Positions 20,335-33,300 of a stretch of DNA of 64,000 nt are shown here, in pieces (within the stretch, counting starts at the first letter, position 1; every line of letters begins with the position of its first letter). The DNA comes from Lunularia cruciata. Lineage: Eukaryota; Streptophyta; Marchantiopsida; Lunulariales; Lunulariaceae. The DNA lies in the NCBI GenBank assembly GCA_948567375.1, contig OX419759.1, positions 59,001,493 through 59,065,492 on the forward strand. The letters run 5' to 3'. The position numbers were made by a program, and so were the translations under genes. Below the pieces are notes generated by a model that did not search any database, was not told the origin of the DNA, and saw nothing but the letters and a program-made list of their open reading frames with translations.

Positions 20335-20828
20335 CTTAATGGGCAAAGATCTTTCAAAGAGTGATGCCGATGGCCTTTGAGAACTTAGTAATAGCTCAGC
20401 ATAGGGATACCTTATGTTATGCTACTATTCAAGAAGGAGGATATAGACCCTTGATCCATTTTTTTCATCTAAGTGATTATGTATACCTATAGTAGACCAC
20501 ACTAGTGACACTTTATGTTACTACAAGCCACACTATCTTGAAGTGAATGAGGTTTTGCCTTCTAGAGTCCTTGTGTTAGAAGGACGTGATGATGTTGTTT
20601 GGAAGGATCATGTGCATGCCATGCCACCTTCCAAACATTAATGGTATTATGGAACCAAGCTTGGCACTTGTACGTATAGGCTTGTGATGTATGTTATGTG
20701 GCTCTTGTGATAGAGCTGCTACTATGTTAGTGTGTGATAGTTGTTCAAGAGGATGGTATATGGTATGTTTGTCTTCTCTCCTCATGGTGGTTATTCTAGG
20801 GTAGTGGTTATGTCCTAGATGTACTTGA
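20335..20828 (+). pseudogene. Retroelement integrase C-terminus ending in a PHD finger
   Basis: The plus frame reads FQRVMPMAFENLVIAQHRDT, LCYATIQEGGYRPLIHFF and LSDYVYL. After stops and one frame change it continues NEVLPSRVLVLEGRDDVVWKDHV, which looks like the barrel and tail of a Ty3-type integrase. From 20,616 it runs MPCHLPNINGIMEPSLALV into a PHD finger (20,688-20,822): C-M-L-C, then ATMLVCDSCSRGWYMVCL, then W-L-C-P-R-C. This is the C4HC3 order, with the histidine now a tyrosine and one stop before WLCPRC. PHD fingers read histone H3 tails, so this one takes the place a chromodomain has in chromoviruses. Stops and frame changes make it a dead copy. It is cut on the left by the LTR of element D. 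Its parent element is otherwise unidentified; the methyltransferase remnant at 10.5 kb may belong to it. Confidence 0.72.
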
Positions 20829-21640
20829 CCTATAGCTAGTTCACCCGTTATGTAGTATGGATTGCAGACAAGCAACTAATGATAGAGCTTGATAGCACTT
20901 GGCCTCTTGATCTTTGCCCACCATAGGGTATACCATATACTTGGAGTAGATGACTATTTGGAGTTAGAGGGACCTAACCACTAGCTAGGGGGCAATTATA
21001 GCATTTTGTCAAGTATGACTTATGTTGAGTTGTGCTTTTATAGTGTATGATGTTGACAATCATGTATGTTGTGTAGCTATGTATATACGCATGGCAATTG
21101 TCACAACATTTGTGATGTGAAAGCTAGAGTATTAATGTTGGTAGTTAGAGGTATTTTGGTAGGTACTTATAGACTACTTATTGGCAATCCAATTTCATGT
21201 TTGAAGTATTAAACACATGATTGGACCCACCATCACTTGCACCATTTGCACCATCAAGTGTGCCATCAGTGGAACCATTAGGGCTGGAGACCTAGGTCAA
21301 AATTAAAGGTATACCTTCAAAGTGCAGCTCTAGAGAGCTCACTTCTTTGATGTTGAGCCTTTGAGTTCTTGGCTATGGTGGCAAGCATTACATAGAGTCT
21401 GTTAGCTAGAGTGGGTGTGGCTTGATGTAACCATTACCAAAGTGTTGGCAAAGTGATTAAATGAATGATCAAGTATTGATCTATTTAAGTGTGATTTGAG
21501 TTGATGAAGAATTGATCTATTATGGCACTTTAGAGTTCAGGTATGACTTATGTGTGAGTTTTGTTTCTATAATGTATGATGTTGACAATGATGTATATTG
21601 TGTAGCAATGTATGTAGACACAAAAAGGAAGGCAAGGAAA
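20829..21640. repeat. No gene; pair of direct repeats about 517 bp apart
   Basis: Two ~80-bp segments are similar: 21,022-21,105 and 21,539-21,620, both with GTATGACTTATG, TATGATGTTGACAAT and TGTGTAGC-ATGTAT. They lie just downstream of the PHD-integrase remnant after a purine-rich stretch (CTAGGGGGCAA) and may be part of its 3' LTR, but LTR ends could not be set. Confidence 0.4.
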
Positions 21641-22680
21641 ATAAGGATTTAGGTAAGTCTTAAGCCATAGAGGATCATGGGAATAGATGACAAGGAAGGC
21701 CATATTTCCAACTTGAGAAAGAATTTGAACAAGGTAACAAGAATGTTGGCCTCAGTTTTAGACATCTAGGTCAAAGCCAAGTCATCTCAAAAGATGCTAG
21801 ATGAGACCCATAAAAAAACCAGATTGTGTTAACAAAGAGCATGGACTTGATAAGGAACCACTCACAAAGGCAAAATTCCTCAAGACAAAGGAAGAAGAAT
21901 CCATGGGAGGATGAGTAGACAATGGATAGAATGTAAATGAGGCCAATGATATGGCCATAACACACAAAGAGAAGGGGAGAGATCATCAAGATCAGCCTAT
22001 TGATCAATGGTTGACCAATGAAGGTTAGACAAAGAACACGAGCACAACGGAGGACATACTATGACATCTAAAATACAAAAGCAACTCTCTATCATAGTTG
22101 ATGGAAATATACACTATCAACATGGTTATGCCAATGATCAAGGCCTTGGAGGAATTCATATCATCCTACCATGAACTAGATCTTATTGTTAACAATCCAA
22201 GAACACTTATAAGATACTTGCATAAGCTTGCTCAAATGGTGATAAAAGATAAGGCCCTACTTTGTAATGAGCTTGACCAAGTCAAATGAGAGCTCAAGAT
22301 GAAAGTAGTAAATTGCAAAGAGAAAGATCATATGCTAGAAATTTTAGAAGGAAGAACTAGCAGAATGGGAGAAACACAAGGTGGCCTTACAATGTCTACA
22401 AACAAACATCATTGCTCTCAATGACAATATCTCTAAATAATGAGCCCAACATGAAGACCAAATATGATCACATGACAAAGAGATGACTGCATTGCAAAAA
22501 CAATTGGAGGAGGCCAGAACCAAGATGACTTTATCCAAAGTACACTATAAAATCTACAAGGGGCTTAATGATCTTTATGTGCAAGAACTCACTACAAGCT
22601 TGAAATTCCAACAAGAGAAAGAAGACAAGTTAATGGCCAAGCTTTGTGAAAAGTTGACAAAAGGACTCTAAAGTGAGAGT
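21641..22680 (+). other. Broken coiled-coil reading frames, unidentified
   Basis: Short charged plus-strand frames at 22,098-22,289 and 22,483-22,671 (TALQKQLEEARTKM..., ELTTSLKFQQEKEDKL) look like heptad-type helices separated by stops. They could be remains of a gag-like protein of a retroelement. No family is recognised. Confidence 0.25.
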
Positions 22681-25600
22681 ACAAACCTATAAAACAAACA
22701 AGCAGGTCTACTTTTGATGGTGAGCAGATTGCCACCCAACTCCTCAAATAGTTAGAACAAATTATAGCCAAGCAATCTAGCATATGGAGTTGAAAGACCT
22801 CATGATGCAGATCAATACATTGGAAAGGAAGGTATATATATGAATTACAAACTCAAGGCATTGGTGGCCAAGCTACAAGCCCACTCCATGACCAAGTTCT
22901 ACGAAGCAACTACAAATTTTGGATGAGCCATTGATGGTTATAGAAAGTAACGAATAAAGCTCATTTGATCATGTAAAGGAGAAGGAATTTCATCCTAGGT
23001 GCCATGGGATCACAAAATGAAAAAATAACAACTTCATAAGAAACAATATGCATGAAACTTTGTATATACCCCAAGTGATAACTTAGTGTAAAATGTCTAC
23101 AACTCATCTCATAGCTAAGATAGGGTGGATTTCATAGTTGTAGCCCAAGATCCTTCATATCTATTTATACTTTGTGCATAGCTAGCTAGACTACAATACG
23201 AAGGTCTTTTGTTAGCCTATTACCTACAAGAAAAATTTGTGGAAATGACAAGAAGTTGAGGTGGCTGCTCCATGCGGGCTGCACTTACTTAAGACTAGAT
23301 TAAGATAAGATAGGATTAGTGAGGTATAAGTGTAACTAGAAGATCTCTAGGATATTATAGCCATTGGATTGCTTCGACAGTCATGTAGGACATGAATAAA
23401 GGCTTAGTCACAATTTTTGTAATGTTCATTTAGTGTATCCTTTTCTTGCAAGTAAATTTATTTTATACCATCAAGACAATTCAGTTGGTTTATGTGTATT
23501 TGTTTGCTCCATGTATGAATGATTATAGGCTTAATCAAGTAAAAGTGAGGAACCTTCACATAGTAGTAGAAGCACTTGAGTGAGTGAGGTCATCAATGTA
23601 GAACTAGAATATCTATCTTTAGGAGCTACACATAGATCAAGGAAGATATAGTGATAGACTACCAAACTCTTAAAATATAGTAAAGTAACATAAAATTGTA
23701 AGATTAAGCAGCATGATCCACTTATACTTTTGTGACATCGTGCCTTAGAATGCTACTTCATGATCATAGTTGTCAAGGTGATTAGACACTTGGAAGATTC
23801 TACTCCTTCTTTGTATGTGCATTACAGGTTACTACCGGACGACTTTGTAGTAATGATTGTCTTATATAGTCATGAACTTTGTAATGTGTCTCAATATATA
23901 TAATGGTTTTAACAATATGAATTCAAAATTTGGTTGTGTAGAAAAAAGGCATGGAAATTCCAAGGAGAAATGACTTTCATTACAAATGAGCAATCACATT
24001 CTAGAATAATTTGGATTAGATTTATAATTAGTGTAATTAGTTTGGATTTATCTTTTTGTAGTGTGCCAGGTGTGGTGACATTAATCTCTTTTGGGAATGA
24101 CTCTACACAAGAGGTTAAATACAAAACAAATAGAAGTCATCATAGTGATACTTTATCTCATTTTTAGTCATTTCCAACTTGTATCCTCGTGGTTCCAACT
24201 GGTTCTTACCATGTTATTACAAATTTGAATGATAATTTTTTGTTATAATTATCATAACATATATATAAATATAGTTCAATAAATTACTTTGTCTTCTCAA
24301 TAGTGAAAAATATAGACTAAACTCTTATTTAAATGCTACATAGAAAGAATTTGTATTGATTTCTTCTAACTGACTTATTAACATTACTACATTAAAAAAA
24401 ACATGAGGTAATCTATATCTAATAATACTTATAAATTATCACTAAAATTTACCTTGAAGCTAATCTAGATTCTTCATTTAATTAATGCAAATAAAGATGA
24501 AAAATTATATATAAAACTATTTAATTGAGTATTTAATTACTTGTCACTTATAACTCATAAAAGTTACCTTGGTATTTTCTCTAAATATGTGAAAAATATA
24601 TCTGATTATAATGTAGATTGTGAAATTAAATTTTTAACTATGTTAAGTTTTACATCTAGAATTTGAGTTTTTCATCTTTAAATACACTATATATTTCTCT
24701 AGCAGATTTGCTAACCCAAGAAAGCTTTTGCTTTCTCATTCATATTATGTTAAAACCATATGCGATGTGATACAAATACAAAGAACTAGAATTGAGGCAC
24801 ATAGTAAAAAAGTTTTTGAGAGACAAATATAACTTAGACAGAATTTTCTATTATTTAAGGTATTTTATCCCATAATTCTAGAGTTAAAGAATAGAAATTA
24901 AATATCAAAAATAACTTTGGGATCTATAAGTTAAGAGAATAATATCGTAAAAATCAATCTCCATATAATCTTGATGAAGTTTAATTTTAAATGAATAAAC
25001 ATTTTTATATTTATTATAATGGAAACAAATAATGGAAGTGAAGAAACTGGAATTTTTAAAGGGAATCAAATTTCCTTTTTAGATTTGAAAATAGATACAA
25101 CGCACCAGTGATCTACTTCCATAGACATCAAGCTCTTCCAGAAAGGTTTTATGGTATATCTCATCAATATCCAAAATAGTAGCATTCTATCTACGGAGGT
25201 CATTCAACTTCTATGATCTTCATATCTACAAAGAAAAATTTCACGTCACAATATATGTGATATCGCTACGGCAATAACTCTACAATTCAGAACTTTGGAT
25301 CCTCAAATATGTATATTTATCTAATGTTTTATGTTAAAAGTACATTTATTTCACTTTGAAAATCATAACTCAAAATCTATAAATTCCTTGGAGATAAGAT
25401 TTTTTAGTAACATCTTCCAAGTTCTCAACGTAATATTCTAGATTTATGCCCTTCGAATGTTTTGGGATAGAATTCCTATATGAGGTTTATAACATCTTGT
25501 TAGAGTTGTATGAATTCAGTTTTGAATTATAAATTCAAATTGCGAAGACCTTAATCTTTTCCTTATTCTTATTCTTATTCCTTATTTCTTTCATCCTTAT

Positions 25601-26185
25601 TCATAAATTCGCAATTCCTACTACCTCTTATCTCTTACCTCTTCATTCCCCTTTCCAATTGTGCTTTCTAGTTTATATGTGCTCTAAGTGATGGTAAAGA
25701 TGTACATTTTGCTACTGAAGTGATAATTAAACTGAAGGCATATCTAGGAAAATATGCTCAAGCAACTTTCGTAAACAAATATTCAAATGATTTAAAATGT
25801 GTTACTTACCAGGTCCGGTTTGTAGTACGAATTTATACACAATCTTCATTAATTATTTATAATGTGATTATATTCCAGATTATTCAGTCATTCATTGTTC
25901 GATTAGTCCATTGTCCAATAAAGTATTTTCCTCAGGTCTTGGCTTCCTCTAGGACTGTTTACAGTTTGCCCCTGCCCTCCGGAGAGATGCTAAAGTGATT
26001 GTATCCTTTGCTGAAATAGGTGTATCAAACAAGTATACCAAAGCTGAAGATGCAATATTTAATTGTCGTTACGATAACAGTAGTCAGTGATGCTCTGATA
26101 GAGCAAAGACTCCCTTAGAATGCAGGCGCCTAACAATAAATTTGGCTAAACGCTTCCATGAAGCACCAACGTTCCCCTCGTGACC
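22681..26185. other. No gene recognised; AT-rich interval
   Basis: 3.5 kb without convincing coding sequence. The part from about 24,200 to 25,650 is strongly AT-rich. Short open frames in it have no recognisable domain. Confidence 0.5.
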
Positions 26186-26301
26186 CTTAAGAAAAGGGAG
26201 AAGGCGACCGCGTAGGAAAACCGAAGGATGGGAAGACCCATCAAGCCCGTACAAGGGAGAGCAAAACAGGTAACATGGGGCTAAAGCCCCAATAGAGTCC
26301 T
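26186..26301 (-). mobile_element. 3' tail fragment of the RLE-type non-LTR retrotransposon
   Basis: On the minus strand this matches the end of the copies at 45.5 and 50.1 kb: GACTCTATTGGGGCT, a stop and hairpin (TGGGGCTAAAGCCCCA on the plus strand, 26,276-26,291), then the conserved stretch to CTTCCCATCCTTC and GGTCGCCTTCT. Nothing of the coding region remains beyond the last few codons, as in a strongly 5'-truncated insertion. It lies about 1.1 kb upstream of NAGLU. Confidence 0.8.
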
Positions 26302-27366
26302 TAAGAAAACGCATAGTGGGTTTTGGGGAGAGTACGTTACTTCTACGGCTGTTCCCACGCCGTCGGTTGGCGGGTTCCGAGATAGCTCAGGTACTGACAT
26401 GTGCTGCAGCCATGGGTGAAACTCCTCATTTGACAAACAAATAAGAATCAAGATGAACCGTAAGTTGCTGAAAGACACACGACATCTATAAATTGCATAC
26501 TACTTCGTCCGTCATGGATAATACCGACAAGAAAATATACCTGCTCGATCACATTCTAGAGACCGGATCAAGGCAGGTGTTCGATTTGGAGGAGTTAAAT
26601 GTACGAAATAGTCAGAGCCTAACTGGGACGCAAGTGGTTGAATTTTCAACAAGAGTGACGTAACACTCCGCGATGTGGACTTGGTCCATTGAGATGATTT
26701 TAGCGGCGCGCTTTTGATTCTTTGGAGCTTTTCAAGTTGCTTCTAGATATTCAGACAAGCAATGTAACGGTTTGCTTTAGCCAATAGCCGGGTTTCGGGT
26801 ACGGAGGAGATGAACAGTAACGGAGTTAGACTGCGATGTTATAGTGCATCCAAGACATGATCGGGAGGGTTGATGAAGTTTGCTTATACCTGATGTGCTG
26901 TGACTAGATTTGCTTCAGGTAACGAGGACGTTGACGTGGCACAGCCTACAGTCAGCAGAAGGTTCAGTTTCTTACTCCGGAAATCCAAATCTCTTGAAGA
27001 TACTGCAAGAATTAAAACTCTACATCCACTACGCGAGTAAATCACATGATGGAGGGAATGATCTGAAAAATCTCAAGAAGCTACTGACTCCTCTCGATTG
27101 ATGGAGGAAACGTTGCATCATGTGCTTATGATTTTTCTCTGTGCATCGAGTATTTTCAGAATCAAGTAAAAGATGCACAGAAACGAAGGTGAGTACAACA
27201 AAATATTTGACCGAGATGCTTCAAGAGCTACGTCGAAACTGCGAACACCAGGGACATTAAGTGACCAAAGAAGTGCTAGCGAACTTTCATGTCGGAATTG
27301 CGCGATTGACAATGCAGGGGCACATTGATTACGCTTACTGGCTCGAACAGATCCACAACAATTCAA

Positions 27367-30300
27367 ATGTCGACATTGTTGAAGAAGCGCACTGCTGAAC
27401 TTCGGAGAACGTTTGGCAGCTATAATCTGCTCTGTCTCGTTCTCCTGCTTACATCAGGCATTCGCAACTGTGAGGGTGAGATTGGGCTCTCTAAGGCAAT
27501 AAAGTCGGAGACAGATTCAAGTACACAGGAAACTGCGGCCAAGGGCGTACTAAGACGTCTGCTCCCGCAACATGAGTCCAGCTTTGAGCTACAAATAGTT
27601 TCCGAGGTTCGTGTGTGTGCCAACTTTTCTCCAGTTGAAGAAAATGATGCATTCTTCTTAATTCAGCTGAGGCAGAGCTTCAATTAGTAAACATTTACCA
27701 TTCACTCGTTGCTTTTGAGACACTCTCGTATTCTTTAAGTTACCTCCACGAGACCTTGAACTAGACAGCGAAACAGACTCGAAGGACGATCGTGATTTGA
27801 TTCTCTTCTGTTCATCGCATAACAATTGTCCAACTAAACATTCACTGAACGGCAAGTATGGAATAATCTTAATCGAAATCTCTGTCCACAGACATTCTCT
27901 TAATCTCAAGGAATCCTGTCTGAGTGCTACATGCAGTTGATACGGATTAGAACTCCAATGTACTTAAGAGGGCGCCGGTTGGTTTGAAACTTGTTCAAAA
28001 TGGTATAAATTGCACCTGTCTATAAATAACGACCCACAAGAATGATGCAAAGCCACAACTTTGAGCTAGAAGAAGCGACTTGGGGTTGGTCATATGCGGC
28101 TGTTATGAGCTTTTGCTGCAAATGTGTAACTGGAGCATTTGAATAGATTGAGCTAATACTGCAGGATTTATGTGGTGGGAAGGCCTGCTTTCAACTCGAC
28201 AACCATCCCTCACGAGATCAGGATGATAGTCCTCAGATCAGGTAAGGACGACGGCTACTTTTAATTGCTCCCTCGTCACAGTACTTACAGCAGTTGAGCA
28301 GCGGTTTGTAGTAAGACTGCCATTTGCTAAAGATTATGAATGTATTTAGACCTGCTACCTGGTATTTTCAAAAAGTCTTACTGAACGGAACGTAATCTCA
28401 TACGAATAGAGTAACAGATGGTCAGGATCTTGTTTTTAGGCCTGCATTTGGTAGATGCCTGGCATCTACCGGATGCGGGCTCGTTGAATCAATATCATGG
28501 TCCTCTTGTTTGCTTAGTATAGAATACCTGAGGTAAGGTACAAATAGGAATCATCTCTACTTGGATACATGTCCGTGGACGGTAATCTAAATTGAGCAAC
28601 CTGTTGCGAAATTTGAGACTTCCAGATTTTGACCTTTATTCTGCTATTTTCTCAGAATATCAGGAACAACAGGTGTAGAACTATGTGCTGGTCTGTATTG
28701 GTACTTGAAACGATGGTGCGGTGCACACATATCTTGGAACAAAACTGGAGGCAAACAGCTGAGAACTATCCCTGCGCCGGGTCTTCTACCATCCTTGGAA
28801 AATGGGAGTGTGCAAGTACAGAGGCCCGTGCCTTGGAACTACTATCAGAATGTTGTCACGTCAAGTTGTAAGTGTACTTACTATTATGTGCACGTATTTT
28901 CGCCGAAGAATTATGCCGTAGTCTATATTGACATTCACGACCTCAAGCACAGTCAAACTTCTTATTCATCTTAATCTCATTTCATCAACGTGCTCTAAAG
29001 TCAAAGATCGTTCCTCTGCAACCACTGGGCACTGATTGGGCCTAGGAGTGAAATTTGATCATGGAAGTTTTAGGCCGTGGAATGTTACTAAGAGCTCGTG
29101 TTCACGACTGAAGATGAGTTGATATCTCCCAGGATAAAAACATAAGAATTCATGAACTCCTTTCCTCTTGAAACTGGTATTGACATTATCCATTTTGATT
29201 ATTTCTACCTCTGGCTTGAAATTCATACTCCCTAACATGAACTTAAGTAGGTTTAGCACCAAGGCTGAAGTTCTAATCAACTTCCCCTGTACTTATGCAG
29301 ACTCCTTTGCGTGGTGGGACTGGGAGAGATGGGAACAAGAGATTGACTGGATGGTTCTCCAAGGCATCAACCTGCCGCTTGCAGCCACTGGCCAGGAGAC
29401 CATCTGGCATCAAGTGTTCCAGGTATCACCTACATGACTTCACAGTTAGTAAGCTGGAGATCACTTAAAGGGGATGGTCTTTTCAGACTAAGTACAGTAG
29501 GCAAGTTCCTTGACAGGGGCGCATAAGCATGAGGGACGAAGACTGGAAATTGAGCTTTGTTAGAGCTGCTAAGATATGGAAAAAGGTCAACATACGATAT
29601 TTGGAACCTTATTGCTCAAGAGAAGAGCTGCCTTGCTCTCTAATGACATTTTAATGACGAGTCAACGTTAACTCTCCATTGCCTTCTGTTTGACAGAGTG
29701 AAACCTTCAACCTGAGTCGAGCCGATTTGGATGACTATTTTGGGGGACCAGCTTTTCTTGCTTGGGCTCGAATGGGTAATTTACACGGGTAGGTCTATTA
29801 AGCTAGATTAGTTTCTGGCAATGTATAGCTAGATTAGTACGTTTGTGCTTGTTTCTGGACTATAAGCGGAACTGCACATCTGGATCTCTCAAAATGCCAT
29901 TTCCTTTCTGTCTTTCTCTAGTCTCCAAGTTGTTTCTCTCACACCAGAAACATGGCAGAAACTTAGACTGGAAAAAGCTCCGCAGTATCACCTTATGCAG
30001 AAATTTCGGTCTGCCTGCTGAAGTCAGTGTCCTTGTGATTTTCCAGTATGATGCTTCTTTGTAATAGTGACTGCCATACTTTGTTATGTTTCTTTCCCAT
30101 GTCTTGAATAGAAGCTTTGTTCAAATTGGCCTAGGGTATATGGTCATATCGCCGTTACGTGCAGTGCCGTACTTGATCATTTATGTGCATGTGATATTAT
30201 GATCAATCTTTAACCGCACAGGAAACGTTGCAGTGATGTTCATTCTGTTACGTCAGTACTCCTCTCAGGAACTTCTTGAAGTCTGGAAAGAGTTTGCCAA

Positions 30301-33300
30301 CTGTATACTTCGTAGAGCAGAGGTCGACTTGGGAAAGCTCATTTCTCTTATATACGCCTCCGGCTAGCTTATTTGACTTGACTCTGGGGCCTACGTAGTT
30401 GGGGGGGTCCCCTGCCCGAATCTTGGCTGGCTCAACAACTTCAGTTGCAGCTGAAAATTCTAGCGCGAATGCGAGCTCTTGGCATGACTCCAGGTACGCT
30501 GTTGTTCAGAGTAATTCACTAGGTCAAGTTAGACGTCAAAATTATAATATTCACCAGAATCTTTTTCGCACTGTCACTTCATTAACTTCGCGCTTCGTAT
30601 GGCCCGGGTTGCCATTGCCCCAGCTCTTTCGTGAATATTGCTGATGGCATGTATAAGACATCTTCTTGTTGATGGCGGTTAATGCTAATCCATGTGATAT
30701 TCAACAGTGCTGCCAGCTTTTTCCGGTAACGTACCATCGGCTTTGCAACGAAGCTATCCATCAGCAAAAATCACACGGCTAGGAAACTGGTAGATTTTCA
30801 TTGAGGAAAATCAAAAGTGGATGAGAACTGCATTCTGCTGCACATTCTATGATGGTTTGATGGATCACAGCTCAATTGATTGAGATATACAAAGTGGTTC
30901 GCAAGGATCTGACGGCTGGCTAATATGCAGGAACACTGTAGATGGTGATGAACGGTGGTGTTGCACATACTTACTGGATCCTACTGATCCACTTTTTGGG
31001 GAGATAGGGAAGGCTTTTGTGGAACATCAGATGAAAGGTAGTGGCTACATTTGGACGATGTAGGCCTGGATAAAGTGCAAAACTCTTAATTCGCACTTTT
31101 CTTCACCTTCTCATTCCATATTACAAATCGGGTCCATGTTGCCGTGAGAAGTAGAACGCGGTAACTATGTCTGACACTTCGGCATCTCTTGTGGGACTCT
31201 GCAGTTTATGGTGGGACCCAGCATATATATAACTGGTTTGTACTTCGACTTTGCGACCGCTATGTCTTCTGACTGAGACTCTGATCTGTAGCTATCCAGA
31301 AACTATGACTAATCTTAATGTAGTGTATTTCATATGCCAGTAAAAGAAGTTTGAGTTAGAGATTGTCGCTTAAAAAAGTACGCTTCTCTACAAAGCCATA
31401 ATGAATGTTTGCATGTATTGGTCATCAGTGATACTTTCAACGAAAATTTACCTCCAACTGATGATCCAGCGTACATATCAACACTCGGGACAGCAGTTTA
31501 TGAAGCCATGAGTGCTGGTGACAGTCAGGCAGTATGGCTGATGCAGGTTTGGTCCTTACTCTCTCTACAAAAACCACATGGCTGAATATGAACCTAAATG
31601 TTGATGTATATTCTTCTTTGGAAGAGCCAGGAAGGAGAACTTCTTTATACATTCGGTGAAACTTGCATGAAACTTGGCAAACCAAGTTGTGACATATACA
31701 TCCTTCCTTCGTCTCTGATGCTGTCGGAGTGAACAAAGATGACAATTAAAGACAACAGTCTATATAGGTTGTGTGGCATTAACGATATTGCCAGTCAGAA
31801 TTGAGAATATTATGAAGCAATCGTTGATGGCAAGTGAAACTTGATGTACCATTGTCGATGGCAAGTGAAACTAAGGTTCTTGCCGCATGCTTCTCGTTGA
31901 GCAAGTTCTGACTCGCGAAGCGTGCAGGGTTGGCTATTTGCATCAGATGACTGGTTCTGGAAACCTCCTCAAATGAAGGTTAGTGTTCTCTTCAAATTCT
32001 GAACTTGTACTTTCTTCTGCAGTTTGCTGCCTGACCAATATGATCGTACACGACCTTCCCGTTTCTTCTCAACTAGACAGGGGATAAAATGATCTTGTGC
32101 AAGCATACTCCAATTTTGACCACCTATGCAGGCACTTTTACATTCTGTACCCGTGGGGAAAATGGTCGTCCTAGATCTATTCGCAGATGTCAAATCTGTA
32201 TGGCAGCGTACAAATCACTTCTACGGCATCCCTTACATATGGTAGAAGACCTCCCGCACTATCTCCATTTTTTTAGTTCGTCAAGTCTTTGTTTACGTCC
32301 GGATTTAGGGTGGTCAATTCGCAATGTTGAGGCAGGTTGCAACTAACTACCATATCTTTGGGAATTAGGTTTCTGCTAAGTACAGTACTATAATGGAAGG
32401 CCATGGTCTCAAAATTTGCTTATCCGACGGTCTGGGAGTACAGGTGCATGTTGCATAACTTCGGAGGAAATATGGAGATGTACGGGAGGGTCGACACTGT
32501 TGCGTCGGGCCCAATTGAGGCATTCACTAGTCTGAACTCTACCATGGTAACGAAGCTGTTCTAGATAGTACTTTATCGACAGCTGGCTTTTGTTGTGTTT
32601 AGTTGGAAAGCTTCTTGGAATTGGCTTGTACGTTTTACAGTCCACACACTAGAGGACTTTGATTTGCTGCATATCTCACAATGGAATGCGGTTCGTAGTA
32701 CTAAGACGCTTGTTCTCTTCTACACCCCACTCAACTGCAATATCAAAACTTTGGTATTTATAAAAATCACGCCACAGTTGAGTTTAAAATATGAGTCTGG
32801 TTCTTCTATCGAGACCCGGAAGCGAAAGAGTCGTTTAGTCATCTATAACACTGTCCAGTAGAAAACTGGGGCGTTTAGCGACAAGGCCAGTGATCAGTAG
32901 ATGCGCAGACCCAGGTTCGGCCTCAAGCGAACATCGTTTTGTCGTGGCAAAGCCTTAATATGGCCAATGCTCGGCTGGTGGTTTGGAAGGTTGGGGTTGG
33001 AATGTGCATGGAAGGGATTGAACATAACCCAGTGGTCTATGAGCTCATGGCAGAAATGTCATTTCAAAGTCAGACTGTGCACGTCAAGGTACGCCCTGTC
33101 CTCAGTTTATCTTTAGTTCGTATCATTTATTGTTGAGTCTACCACAGGTAGCAAGTAAACTAACTGACGACAAAGAGTGTCCTCTATTTCTCTTGTGAAT
33201 GATGTATAGTAGCACGTGGTGCTGTTCACCAGCACACAGAGATGAAGGTGTTGACTTTTGGCAGTTTTGCAACGAAACAATTGTTGGAAACAAACCGAAT

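Noticed and set aside
29930-30060. Possible NAGLU exon 6 reading [14 protein letters not shown]
   Set aside because: It resembles the expected segment loosely but runs into a stop. The exon at 30,399-30,493 ([16 protein letters not shown]...GMTP) matches far better and fits the splice phases.
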